Source of the DNA: an uncultured Eubacteriales bacterium
GTDB lineage: Bacteria; Bacillota; Clostridia; Christensenellales; CAG-138
DNA: 64,000 bases
Direction of reading: 5' to 3'
NCBI GenBank assembly: GCA_900549955.1
Contig: URQH01000004.1
Coordinates: forward strand, 1 to 64,000
Part shown: positions 26,136-34,800 of the stretch, piece by piece
Layout of the letters: every line of letters starts with the position of its first letter
Numbering within the stretch: position 1 is the first letter of the stretch
The notes under the pieces: model-generated
Told to the model about the DNA's origin: nothing
Databases searched by the model: none
The model's input: only the letters and a program-made list of their open reading frames with translations
Program-made: the position numbers and the translations under genes

Positions 26136-27462
26136 GGGAATTTCTTCCAAGCTGCAAGGCGTGTTCAAAAAACTGACGGGGCGCGGCAAGCTGAGCGAGA
26201 AAGACGTGCGCGATGCCATGCGCGAGATCAAGCTCGCCCTGCTGGAAGCGGACGTAAACTTTCTTGTGGTCAAAGACTTCGTCAAGACGGTGACGGAGCG
26301 CGCCGTGGGCGCAGAAGTGCTGGAGAGCCTGACGCCGGGGCAACAGGTGATCAAGATCGTCAACGAGGAGCTGACGCGGCTCATGGGCGGCACCGGCTCC
26401 AAGCTGGACTTTGGCAGCACCAAACCGGCGGTCATCCTGATGGCCGGTTTGCAGGGCGCGGGCAAGACCACGATGTGCGGCAAGCTTGCGGGTCTGATGA
26501 AAAAACAGTACGGCAAGACGCCCATGCTCGTGGCTTGCGACATTTACCGGCCGGCTGCCATCCAGCAGCTGCAGATCGTGGGCGAAAAGGTCGGCGTTCC
26601 CGTGTTTGAGCGTGGACAGAGCGACCCGGTGGAGACGGCAAAGCTCGCTATTGCCAAGGCGCAGCACGATTTTTGCGACGTGGTGTTGCTCGACACGGCC
26701 GGCCGCCTTCATATTGATGCCGACATGATGGAGGAGCTGCGCAGGATCCGCGACACGGTGCATCCGTGTGAGGTGCTGCTCGTCGTGGACGCGATGACCG
26801 GCCAGGACGCCGTCAACGTCGCGCGGCAGTTTAACGAATCAATTGAACTTACCGGCGTCGTACTCACCAAGCTCGATGGCGATACCCGCGGTGGCGCGGC
26901 TCTTTCGGTTCGAGCCGTGACCGGCAAGCCGATCAAGTTTGCAGGCGTGGGAGAGAAACTCACCGATATCGAGCTGTTCCACCCAGATCGCATGGCTTCC
27001 CGCATCCTGGGCATGGGCGACGTGCTTTCCCTGATTGAGAAAGCGCAGTCCGCGTTCGATGAGAAAAAGGCTGCGGAGCTGCAGAGCAAGCTCCGCACCG
27101 ACTCTTTTACGCTGGACGACTTTCTCGAGCAGATGGATCAGCTGCAGAACATGGGCTCCATGCAGGATATTCTGGGCATGCTGCCCGGGGTCAATGCGGG
27201 GCAGCTGGGCAACCTGCAGGTGGACGAGAAGGCCATGGCTCGCACGCGTGCAATCATCTGCTCCATGACGCGGCGCGAGCGCGCCAATCCGGACATTCTG
27301 AACGCCAGCCGCCGGCGGCGTATTGCAAAAGGCAGCGGCACGACCGTGCAGGAGGTCAACCGTCTCATGAACCAGTTTGCAGCCTCTCGCAAGCTCATGA
27401 AGCAGATGACGGGCGGGCGTTTCAAAAAGGGCCGCCGCGGCGGCTTCCCATTCGGATTTTAA
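26125..27462 (+). CDS. ffh: signal recognition particle protein Ffh (SRP54)
   Basis: 445-aa GTPase that binds signal sequences and 4.5S/6S-type SRP RNA. N domain, G1 GLQGAGKT at 108-115, DTAGRLHIDADMM near 190, TKLDGDTRGG near 248, then a Met-rich M domain from about 300 ending in a basic Gly/Phe-rich tail. Start lies inside ylxM. Partner of FtsY. Confidence 0.96.
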   Translation: MAFEGISSKLQGVFKKLTGRGKLSEKDVRDAMREIKLALLEADVNFLVVKDFVKTVTERAVGAEVLESLTPGQQVIKIVNEELTRLMGGTGSKLDFGSTKPAVILMAGLQGAGKTTMCGKLAGLMKKQYGKTPMLVACDIYRPAAIQQLQIVGEKVGVPVFERGQSDPVETAKLAIAKAQHDFCDVVLLDTAGRLHIDADMMEELRRIRDTVHPCEVLLVVDAMTGQDAVNVARQFNESIELTGVVLTKLDGDTRGGAALSVRAVTGKPIKFAGVGEKLTDIELFHPDRMASRILGMGDVLSLIEKAQSAFDEKKAAELQSKLRTDSFTLDDFLEQMDQLQNMGSMQDILGMLPGVNAGQLGNLQVDEKAMARTRAIICSMTRRERANPDILNASRRRRIAKGSGTTVQEVNRLMNQFAASRKLMKQMTGGRFKKGRRGGFPFGF

Positions 27463-27474
27463 CAGCGGTCGAAC

Positions 27475-27491
27475 AACGGCTTTGCCGTTTT
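27475..27491 (+). terminator. short terminator-like hairpin between ffh and rpsP
   Basis: AACGGC/GCCGTT with a TTT loop followed by TT. Short stem, so at most a weak attenuator within the operon. Confidence 0.35.
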
Positions 27492-27532
27492 CGCAATAGA
27501 ACAACACAGAAACTTTTGGGAGGAACACCGAC

Positions 27533-27775
27533 ATGTTGAAGATCAGACTGCGCAGAATGGGCGCAAAGAAAGCTCCTTTTTACCGCATCATCGTTGCGGA
27601 TTCCCGTGCGCCCCGCGATGGCGCGTTTGTGGAAGAGCTGGGCTATTACAACCCGCTGACCGATCCGGTGGAGCTGAAGGTCGATGCGGAGCGTGCGGCG
27701 CACTGGATCAAGAACGGCGCCCAGCCCACCGATACCGTGCGCGCCCTGCTCAAGAAGAGCGGCGCATTGGAATGA
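27533..27775 (+). CDS. rpsP: 30S ribosomal protein S16
   Basis: 80 aa; N-terminus MLKIRLRRMGAKKAPFYRI and the DSRAPRDGAF and ELGYYNPLT segments are diagnostic. ATG 27533 has GGGAGG upstream. Operon with ffh and with the ribosome-maturation genes that follow. Confidence 0.97.
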   Translation: MLKIRLRRMGAKKAPFYRIIVADSRAPRDGAFVEELGYYNPLTDPVELKVDAERAAHWIKNGAQPTDTVRALLKKSGALE

Positions 27776-27793
27776 GAAAATCGGCAGAGACGT

Positions 27794-27833
27794 GGCGTTC
27801 CGGCACTGGCTGCTTTGTGGCGGCCGGGACGCC
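27794..27833 (+). promoter_or_regulatory. strong hairpin between rpsP and khpA
   Basis: Eleven consecutive pairs (27794-27804 with 27823-27833, one G-T) close an 18-nt loop. No T run follows, so it is not a classic terminator. It may protect the rpsP 3' end or be a processing site that sets the different levels of S16 and KhpA. Confidence 0.45.
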
Positions 27834-27882
27834 GTGCGTTTCGGCAGAAAGGAAGCTTCCATAGGCGAAGCGTGGTAAAGAC

Positions 27883-28110
27883 ATGGACGAACTGGTCAGA
27901 TTTATTGCAAAGAGCCTTGTGGATGATCCGGAGGCTGTACAGGTGGAGACCAAGCAGGATGGCGAGTATACCGTCATTGAGCTGCACGTTGCGCCGGGGG
28001 ACATGGGCAAGGTAATCGGCAAACAGGGCAGGATTGCCAAAGCCATCCGCACGGTCGTCAAGGCGGCATCCACCCGTGAAAACGCGAAGTACATGGTGGA
28101 GATCGTTTGA
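27883..28110 (+). CDS. khpA: KH domain RNA-binding protein KhpA
   Basis: 75-aa single-KH protein (formerly YlqC). GxxG loop is GKQG at about residues 46-49 within GKVIGKQGRIAKAIR. Homologues dimerise with KhpB/EloR and influence cell elongation and translation of specific mRNAs. SD is poor. Its stop overlaps the rimM TTG start (TTGA). Confidence 0.93.
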   Translation: MDELVRFIAKSLVDDPEAVQVETKQDGEYTVIELHVAPGDMGKVIGKQGRIAKAIRTVVKAASTRENAKYMVEIV

Positions 28111-28628
28111 ATAGCGAGCAGTACCTGCGCATTGGGCAGATTGTGCGCGCGCATGGCGTACGCGGCGCGGTCAAATTGCTTCCGACGACGGATGACGTCG
28201 AGCGGTTTCGCGGCCTCGGCGAAGCCTTTCTCGAGGAGGGCGACGCCTACCGGCCTGTGGAAATCTCCGGCGTCCGGCTGCTGCCGGATGCCGTCGTGCT
28301 GCAGATCGGCGGCGTGGACAGCCGCGAAGCGGCGGACGCGCTGCGCGGCCGGTATCTGTGCGTGGACCGCGCGCATGCCGTACAGCTGCCGCCCGACACG
28401 TATTTCGTGGTCGACCTCATCGGCTGCGAGACGTTTGACACCGACGGCGCACAATATGGTCGAGTGACCGACGTGTTGGAAACGGGCTATAACGACGTCT
28501 ATGAAATCGAGCACGGCAAGCTGATGGTGCCGGCGCTCAAGCGGGTGCTTTCGCTGGTGGATACGGCGCATAAGCGGATTGTGTTCGACGCTGCTGTACT
28601 CAAGGAGGTCGGCCTGTTTGAGGATTGA
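28107..28628 (+). CDS. rimM: 16S rRNA processing protein RimM
   Basis: 173-aa 30S maturation factor. N-terminal RimM domain (YLRIGQIVRAHGVRGAVKL) and C-terminal PRC-barrel domain (VVDLIGCETF, then LMVPALKRVLSLVD). Start TTG 28107 overlaps the khpA stop; GGTGGAG lies upstream. Overlaps trmD by 11 bp, the classical rpsP-rimM-trmD-rplS order. Confidence 0.94.
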   Translation: MNSEQYLRIGQIVRAHGVRGAVKLLPTTDDVERFRGLGEAFLEEGDAYRPVEISGVRLLPDAVVLQIGGVDSREAADALRGRYLCVDRAHAVQLPPDTYFVVDLIGCETFDTDGAQYGRVTDVLETGYNDVYEIEHGKLMVPALKRVLSLVDTAHKRIVFDAAVLKEVGLFED

Positions 28629-29313
28629 CGTGCTTACCCTGTTCCCGGAGATGTTCGGCGGCGTGTTGGGCGCCAGCATGCTGGGCCGTGCGGCGGAAGC
28701 GGGCCTGCTGGAATTTCACGTGCACGACATCCGTGCGTATACGGAAAACAAGCACAAAAAGGCGGACGACTATCCCTTTGGCGGCGGTGCGGGCCTGGTC
28801 ATGATGGCACAGCCCATTTTCGACTGCATGGAAGCGGTCTGCGCCATGGATGCGCGCCCGGCGCGGCGGATTTTGCTCACGCCGCGTGGCAGGCTGTTAT
28901 CCACGTCCCGTGCGCGTGCGCTGGCGGCGCAGGAGCGACTGGTGCTGCTCTGCGGCCACTATGAAGGCGTGGACGAGCGCGTGATGGCCATCGTCGACGA
29001 GGAACTTTCGATCGGGGACTATGTGTTGACCGGCGGCGAGCTGCCGGCCATGGTGCTTATCGACTGCGTCAGCCGCTTTATCCCTGGCGTGCTGGGCTGC
29101 GAGGAGAGCGCGCAAGACGAGTCGCACGCCGGCGACGGGCTGCTGGAATACCCGCAGTATACCCGCCCGGCCGAGTTTCGGGGCATGCGCGTGCCGGAGG
29201 TGCTGCTTTCCGGCCACCATGCCAACATCCAGGCCTGGCGGCGCGAGGCGTCGCTCGAAAAGACGCGGCAAATGCGTCCGGAACTGCTTGGCACGCACGG
29301 CCGCACGCGTTGA
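28618..29313 (+). CDS. trmD: tRNA (guanine-N1-)-methyltransferase TrmD
   Basis: 231-aa SPOUT methyltransferase for m1G37. Diagnostic: RIDVLTLFPEMF start, DDYPFGGGAGLVM near 55-68, LLCGHYEGVDERV near 108-120 and SIGDYVLTGGELPAM near 131-145 that form the trefoil knot. TTG 28618 is chosen: AAGGAGG is nine bases upstream and the N-terminus fits the family. Confidence 0.95.
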   Translation: MRIDVLTLFPEMFGGVLGASMLGRAAEAGLLEFHVHDIRAYTENKHKKADDYPFGGGAGLVMMAQPIFDCMEAVCAMDARPARRILLTPRGRLLSTSRARALAAQERLVLLCGHYEGVDERVMAIVDEELSIGDYVLTGGELPAMVLIDCVSRFIPGVLGCEESAQDESHAGDGLLEYPQYTRPAEFRGMRVPEVLLSGHHANIQAWRREASLEKTRQMRPELLGTHGRTR

Positions 29314-29338
29314 AACAGCCCGTATTTTGGGCAAATTT

Positions 29339-29361
29339 AGGGTTGCAATCGGTGCGACCCT
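29339..29361 (+). promoter_or_regulatory. dyad overlapping the rplS promoter
   Basis: A 9-bp inverted repeat, AGGGTTGCA and TGCGACCCT, spans the -35 box and spacer of the rplS promoter. It could be an operator, or the tail of trmD transcripts could fold here. No T tract follows. Confidence 0.45.
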
Positions 29362-29371
29362 ATGGTATAAT
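29343..29371 (+). promoter_or_regulatory. promoter of rplS
   Basis: TTGCAA and a consensus TATAAT separated by 17 bp, about 80 bp before the rplS start. Confidence 0.8.
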
Positions 29372-29384
29372 CGCGTTTGTGACA

Positions 29385-29424
29385 ATGGGCGGTCCACTGT
29401 TCGGGACCGGATATGAACGCCCAT
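29385..29424 (+). promoter_or_regulatory. candidate ribosomal protein L19 leader
   Basis: In the rplS 5' leader ATGGGCG (29385-29391) pairs with CGCCCAT (29418-29424), and an internal GGTCC/GGACC hairpin lies within. Structured L19 leaders are known before rplS in Firmicutes. Assignment to that Rfam family is by position and overall shape, not by a covariance-model search. Confidence 0.6.
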
Positions 29425-29450
29425 CAGTATAGTGAAGGAGAACAATTTTC

Positions 29451-29810
29451 ATGTCAGACATCATCAGAGAACTGGAAAAAGAGCAGCTTCGCACGGATCT
29501 GCCGGAGCTCGAAGTGGGCGACACGGTTCGCGTGTTCGTGAAGGTCGTCGAGGGCAATCGCGAGCGTCTGCAGAACTTTGAGGGGATCGTCATCAAGATC
29601 CAGGGCGGCGGCGTCCGCAAGTCGTTTACCGTGCGCCGCATCTCCTACGGCATCGGCGTCGAGAGGACGTTCCCGTATCACAGCCCGCGCATCGGCCGCA
29701 TCGAAGTGGTTCGTCACGGCGTTGTGCGCCGCGCAAAGCTCTTCTACCTGCGCGACCGCGCCGGCAAGGCCGCCAAAGTGCGCGAGCGCATTGTGGAAAA
29801 GAACAAGTAA
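29451..29810 (+). CDS. rplS: 50S ribosomal protein L19
   Basis: 119 aa; core FEGIVIKIQGGGVRKSF, then RISYGIGVERTFPYHSP and RRAKLFYLRDRAGKAAKV. ATG 29451 follows GAAGGAG. Has its own promoter and leader, and a strong terminator after it. Confidence 0.97.
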   Translation: MSDIIRELEKEQLRTDLPELEVGDTVRVFVKVVEGNRERLQNFEGIVIKIQGGGVRKSFTVRRISYGIGVERTFPYHSPRIGRIEVVRHGVVRRAKLFYLRDRAGKAAKVRERIVEKNK

Positions 29811-29825
29811 GCAAGCCAATGCATC

Positions 29826-29859
29826 AAAAACCCCCGCGCCTGGCTGCGTCGGGGTTTTT
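29826..29859 (+). terminator. intrinsic terminator after rplS
   Basis: AAAAACCCC at 29826 pairs with GGGGTTTTT at 29851, with a further GC-rich part in the loop; the flanking A and T tracts make it potentially bidirectional. Confidence 0.85.
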
Positions 29860-29906
29860 CCTTTATGGTGGCCGCGTGGCGGCGCACGACGCGGAAAGGG
29901 GAAACG

Positions 29907-30794
29907 ATGGAGGACAACAGAACGCAAACCCAAATACACTGGTATCCGGGGCACATGGCCAAGGCGCGCCGCATGCTGCAGGAGAATCTCAAGCTGATCG
30001 ACGTCGTGGTTGAGCTGGTCGATGCGCGCGCACCTGCCGCAACGCGAAACCCGGATTTTGACGCGCTGTTTCAGAACCGAACGCGCGTCGTGCTGCTCAA
30101 CAAGAGCGACCTCGCCGACCCGTCGGTCACGAAGGAGTGGGTCGCCCGCTTTGCCGGGCAGGGCGTGCTGGCGGAGGCCATTGCCGCGGCGGGGAACGCG
30201 GCAAAGAAACAGGCCGTGCGGCTGATTGAACAGGCCGCTGCGCCGCGCGTGGAAAAGATGCGCGCGCGCGGCGTCAACAAGGTCGTGCGGGTCATGGTGG
30301 CCGGCATTCCAAATGTTGGGAAATCCACATTCATCAATCGGATTGCCGGGCAGCAGCGGGCGCAGGTGGGCGACCGGCCGGGGGTAACACGCGGCAAACA
30401 GTGGGTGCGGATCACGCCATATCTGGAGCTGATGGATACGCCGGGACTCCTTTGGCCCAAGCTGGAGGTGCCGCGATTTGCGCGCCATTTGGCCTATATC
30501 GGCTCCATTCGCGACGAGGTGACGGAGGCGGACGCGCTGGCGGCGTCGCTGCTGGACGAGCTGTTGCGGCTCTGCCCGGCCGAGGTTGCGGCGCGGTATA
30601 CGGGGCTTGTGCCGGGCATGACGCCGGAACAGCTGCTGGCCGCGGTCTGCCGTTGCCGCAGCTTTTATCTGTCGGGGCAGGCGCCTGATCTGGAGCGTGC
30701 GGCGCGCACGGTGCTCGACGAGTATCGGGCCGGAAAGATCGCTCGCGTGTCGCTGGAGCGGCCGGGGGAGGGTGCCGATGACGAGAATGTCTGA
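29907..30794 (+). CDS. rbgA: ribosome biogenesis GTPase RbgA (YlqF)
   Basis: 295-aa circularly permuted GTPase for late 50S assembly. Motif order is G4 (NKSD near residue 65) before G1 (GIPNVGKST near 135) and G3 (DTPG near 178), as expected for YlqF. N-terminus IHWYPGHMAKARR is characteristic. ATG 29907 follows GGAAAGGGGAAA. Overlaps rnhB. Confidence 0.95.
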   Translation: MEDNRTQTQIHWYPGHMAKARRMLQENLKLIDVVVELVDARAPAATRNPDFDALFQNRTRVVLLNKSDLADPSVTKEWVARFAGQGVLAEAIAAAGNAAKKQAVRLIEQAAAPRVEKMRARGVNKVVRVMVAGIPNVGKSTFINRIAGQQRAQVGDRPGVTRGKQWVRITPYLELMDTPGLLWPKLEVPRFARHLAYIGSIRDEVTEADALAASLLDELLRLCPAEVAARYTGLVPGMTPEQLLAAVCRCRSFYLSGQAPDLERAARTVLDEYRAGKIARVSLERPGEGADDENV

Positions 30795-31404
30795 AGAGGA
30801 ACGATTGCGTCTGCTGTCGGCACGCGACCGCGACTTCTGGTCGCAGCCGGGGTGCGTGCTGGCCGGCATGGACGAGGTGGGGCGCGGCCCGCTGGCCGGA
30901 CCGGTCGTCGTCTGTTGCGCGGTGATGCCGCCGGAGCCGCTCGTGCCATATGTCAACGACTCCAAGAAACTGTCGGAGCGGCGGCGCGAATCGGTGTTTG
31001 AGGCACTCGTGGCGCACTGTGTCGCGTGGTCGCTTGCCTGGGTGGGGCCGGAGGTCGTCGACGAGATCAACATTCTGGAGGCGACCAGGCGCGGCTTTGC
31101 CGAGGCGTTTTCGCGCATTGGCACGCCTGTCACCGACGTACTGATCGACGCGCTGACGGGGTTGGATATCCCCGCGCGCCAGCATCCGCTCGTCCACGGC
31201 GACGCGCTGTCGTACTCGATTGCCGCCGCCTCCATTTTGGCCAAGGTGTCGCGCGACCGCTACATGGTCGAGCAGGATGCGCTGTACCCGCAGTATGGGT
31301 TTGCGCGCAACAAGGGGTATGGCACGAGAGAACACATCGCGGCGCTGCGCGAGTACGGCCCGTGCCCCATCCACCGCCGCTCCTTTATCGGGAAGTTCCT
31401 ATGA
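30778..31404 (+). CDS. rnhB: ribonuclease HII
   Basis: 208-aa enzyme that cuts RNA in RNA-DNA hybrids. Active-site motif GMDEVGRGPLAGP near residue 27 supplies Asp-Glu; further acidic residues lie in LIDALTG and HGDALSYSIAAASILAK. ATG 30778 has GGGGGAGGG five bases upstream and overlaps rbgA by 17 bp. Followed by yraN with a 4-bp overlap. Confidence 0.95.
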   Translation: MTRMSEEERLRLLSARDRDFWSQPGCVLAGMDEVGRGPLAGPVVVCCAVMPPEPLVPYVNDSKKLSERRRESVFEALVAHCVAWSLAWVGPEVVDEINILEATRRGFAEAFSRIGTPVTDVLIDALTGLDIPARQHPLVHGDALSYSIAAASILAKVSRDRYMVEQDALYPQYGFARNKGYGTREHIAALREYGPCPIHRRSFIGKFL

Positions 31405-31754
31405 GCACGCGGGATGTGGGACAGCACGGCGAACAGCTTGCCCTCCGCTATCTGCGCCGGAAGGGCTATGCGCTGCTGTGCCGCAACTATCGATATGGCC
31501 ACTATGAGATCGACCTGGTCATGCAGGACGGGGACTACGTCGTGTTTGTCGAGGTGAAGGCTCGAACCGATGGGGAGCGGTTTGGCACGCCTGCGATGGC
31601 GGTGGGCCGCGAAAAGCAGCGCTGCCTGCTGCTTGCGGCGCAGGGGTACCTGCTCGAACACGGGTGTGCGGAGAGCCCCGCCCGCTTTGACGTGGTGGAG
31701 GTCTATCTCGCCGAGGGGAAGATTCAACATATTGTAAATGCTTTTTGGGGTTGA
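31401..31754 (+). CDS. yraN: YraN family (UPF0102) nuclease-fold protein
   Basis: 117 aa with the restriction-endonuclease-like core: GEQLALRYLRRKGY, then YEIDLVMQDGDYVVFVEVKAR, which gives the E...D...E-x-K metal site. Function is unknown, although the fold predicts nuclease activity; it is regularly next to rnhB. Start ATG overlaps the rnhB stop (ATGA). Confidence 0.92.
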   Translation: MSTRDVGQHGEQLALRYLRRKGYALLCRNYRYGHYEIDLVMQDGDYVVFVEVKARTDGERFGTPAMAVGREKQRCLLLAAQGYLLEHGCAESPARFDVVEVYLAEGKIQHIVNAFWG

Positions 31755-31783
31755 TTGCACTTCTTTTTTGTCTATGCTATAGT
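31755..31783 (+). promoter_or_regulatory. promoter of the GT-C glycosyltransferase unit
   Basis: TTGCAC and TATAGT with a 17-bp spacer, directly behind yraN. Confidence 0.65.
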
Positions 31784-31837
31784 GGATTGGGAAATTTTTC
31801 TGCTGATGCAGACGAAAAGTAGAAAAGAAGGGTTTCA

Positions 31838-34800
31838 ATGCGAAAGATAGTTTCCATTCTCCTGATTCTCTGCCTGTTTCTGCCGGCGGCTGCGCTGGCG
31901 GACGAGGGGGACCATGTCTCTGGAGAGAATCTGCTGTATAATCCGGAGTTTACCGATTCCTCCGACCTGCTGCCGCTTCCCGTCGGTTGGACGCTCAGCG
32001 CCTACGACTTGAACGACTCTTCGGTGACGACGGGGCTGTCCGTGGAAGAGGACGGCAGCGTCTCCGTGATGCTATCAAATCTGATCGGAAACGATGCGCG
32101 CATCTGTCAGGATGTGGAAGTGTCGGCCGATACGGTCTATCGCCTGCGCGCTTATGTCAAGACCGAGTCGGTCAGCGGTGGGCAGGGCGCCACGCTGTCC
32201 ATCGACAATTACAGCATCGACGGCTGTTTCTGCTATTCGCAGCCGCTGACGGGCACGACCGACTGGACGGAACTCAGCTTGTACGTGCTGACCGGCGCGC
32301 AGCAGACGACGATGCGCGTGGCACTGCGCCTGGGCGGCTATGGCATGGAGAGCAGCGGCACCGCCTGGTTTTCCGGCGTTTCTCTCTATGCGTGCGACGA
32401 CGTTGCCTCCGGCACGGTGATCGACCTTGCGAGCGCAAAAGGCGCTTCCTCAGGTGGCGAGACGTCGCCGGAAGAGCCTGCTTCCGGCGAAAAATCCCTG
32501 TTTGCGCCGATCGTGCTCTGCAGCCTGGCCGTGCTCGTTGCGCTTGGCGTGCTGTATGTGCATGCGCTGCGCAATGAGGCGGACGGGCTGGGCAACCCGG
32601 CCAACCGCACCGCGTCCATCTGGGGCGTGATGGCGGCGGCGGTGCTGCTTCGCCTGGCGTTGTCGCTGGTGTTCGTGGGGCATAGCACGGATATCAACTG
32701 CTTTATGGCGTGGGGCAACGCGGTCGTCACCGGCGGCACATCCAATTTCTATACGTCCGGCATGTTTGCGGACTATCCGCCCGGCTATATGTATGTCTGC
32801 GGCGCGCTGTCGTGGCTGTCCAGCCTGTTGGGCTTCCCATATGGCAGTGCCGGCATGGTCTTCCTCTTCAAGCTGCCGGGGACGATTGCCGACCTGGTTT
32901 CGGCGTATCTGATTTATCGCATTGCGCGCCGGCAGGGGATCCGCGAGATCTTCGCGCTCATCCTGCTGGGGCTGGTCGCGCTGAATCCTGCCGCGATGTT
33001 CATTTCCGGCGCCTGGGGGCAAATCGACTCGGTCCTGACGCTCGGGATTGTCGCGGCGTGTTATCTGCTGCTGTCCGGGCGCTATGAGCTCTGCGGTGCG
33101 GTGTATGGCCTGGCGATCCTGATAAAGCCACAGGCGCTGATGTTCGGGCCGCTGCTTGCGGTGGCGTTCCTGACGCAGGTCTTTTCGGGGCCGGATTGGA
33201 AAAAACGCCTCGTGCGCACGGTGCTCGCCGTGCTGGCCGCGCTGGCCGTGCTGCTTGTATTGTCGCTGCCGTTCCGTGGGACGCAGGACTTCTGGTGGCT
33301 GATTGGCAAGTATTTTGCAACGGCAACTTCTTACGATTATGCGTCGATCGAGGCGTTTAATTTCCCGTCCCTGCTCGGGCTCAACTGGAAGCCGACGGAC
33401 ACGGAGGTGCTCGGCGTTTCTTACAGGGTTTGGGGCACGGCCGGCATCGTTTTGGCGGTAGCGCTGGGTGCTGTATTGTACGTGTACGCAGTGCGCAGGG
33501 CTGGCAAGCAGCTGCCGCCCGCGGGGGAGCGCGGCGCCCTGCCGTCTGCCGGCGCCGAGCCGCGCCGCCCGGGCGCACTGTACCTGTCCGCCGCCTGCTC
33601 GCTTGGGATGATGTTTACGTTCGGGCAGTACATGCACGAGCGATACCTGTTCCCGGCGCTGTTGCTGCTGCTCATGGCGTATCTGTATGAGCGCGACCGG
33701 CGGATTCTGTTCAGCGTTTGCGGCATCAGCGTGACGCTGCTGCTGAATGCCACGTTTGCCATGTACATCGTCGACCACCAGTCGCTTCGCGGCGCAGCTT
33801 ACGACGTCGTCACGTTCGCCGGTTCCGCGTTTGAAGTGGTCAACTTCCTGTACCTACTTTGGATCTCCGTGGATATCCTGATTCGGGATCACATCTGCAA
33901 GCCGCTGCCCGCGCCGGATCGCGCGCGGCCGCTGCCCAAACTGCCCACGGACAATCGGCTGCGCTACACGCGCAAGGACTATGTCCTGCTCCTGGGCCTG
34001 ACGCTCGTCTATGGCGTCGTGGCGCTGACCAATCTGGGTACGCTGTCTGCGCCACAGACATATTGGGCGCCGGAAACGCCGGGTGAGACTGTCACGGTGT
34101 CGTTCCCCGAGGAGACGACCGTCGCGGAATACTGGGTCTATGGCAACATCGCCAATGGCGGCACGATGCTTCTGCGCGCCGAAGATGGGCACGAGGAGAG
34201 CTATGAACAGCTATACGACAACATGTTCCGCTGGCACCGGGTCGAAACCTGGTTTACCACCCGGACGGTAGAGCTGCAGCTCTATTCAGGCGCACTCAAG
34301 ATCAACGAGATTGCGTTTTTCGATGAGGACGGCAACCGCATTAGGGCGCAGGTGGTCAACCCCGTCGGCTCGCAGGCGGCGCTCCTGGACGAGCAGGACA
34401 CTGTGCCGGATTCGCCGTCCTACTTCAACGGCATGTATTTCGACGAGCTGTACCATGCCCGCACGGCGTATGAACACCTGCACAACTTGTCGCCGTATGA
34501 AAACTCGCACCCGCCGCTCGGCAAACTGATCATCGCCATCGGCATCGCCATATTCGGCATGACCCCGTTTGGCTGGCGGATCATGGGTGCGCTTGTGGGC
34601 ATCGCGATGCTGCCGGTACTCTATGCCTTTGGCAAGCGCCTGTTCCATAAGACGGAGTATGCGTTCCTTTGTACCGCGTTGTTCGCGTTCGACTTCATGC
34701 ACTTTACGCAGACGCGCATCGCCACCATCGACGTCTACGCCGTGTTCTTCATTCTGTTGATGTACTATTATATGTATCAGTACATCACGATGAATTTCTA

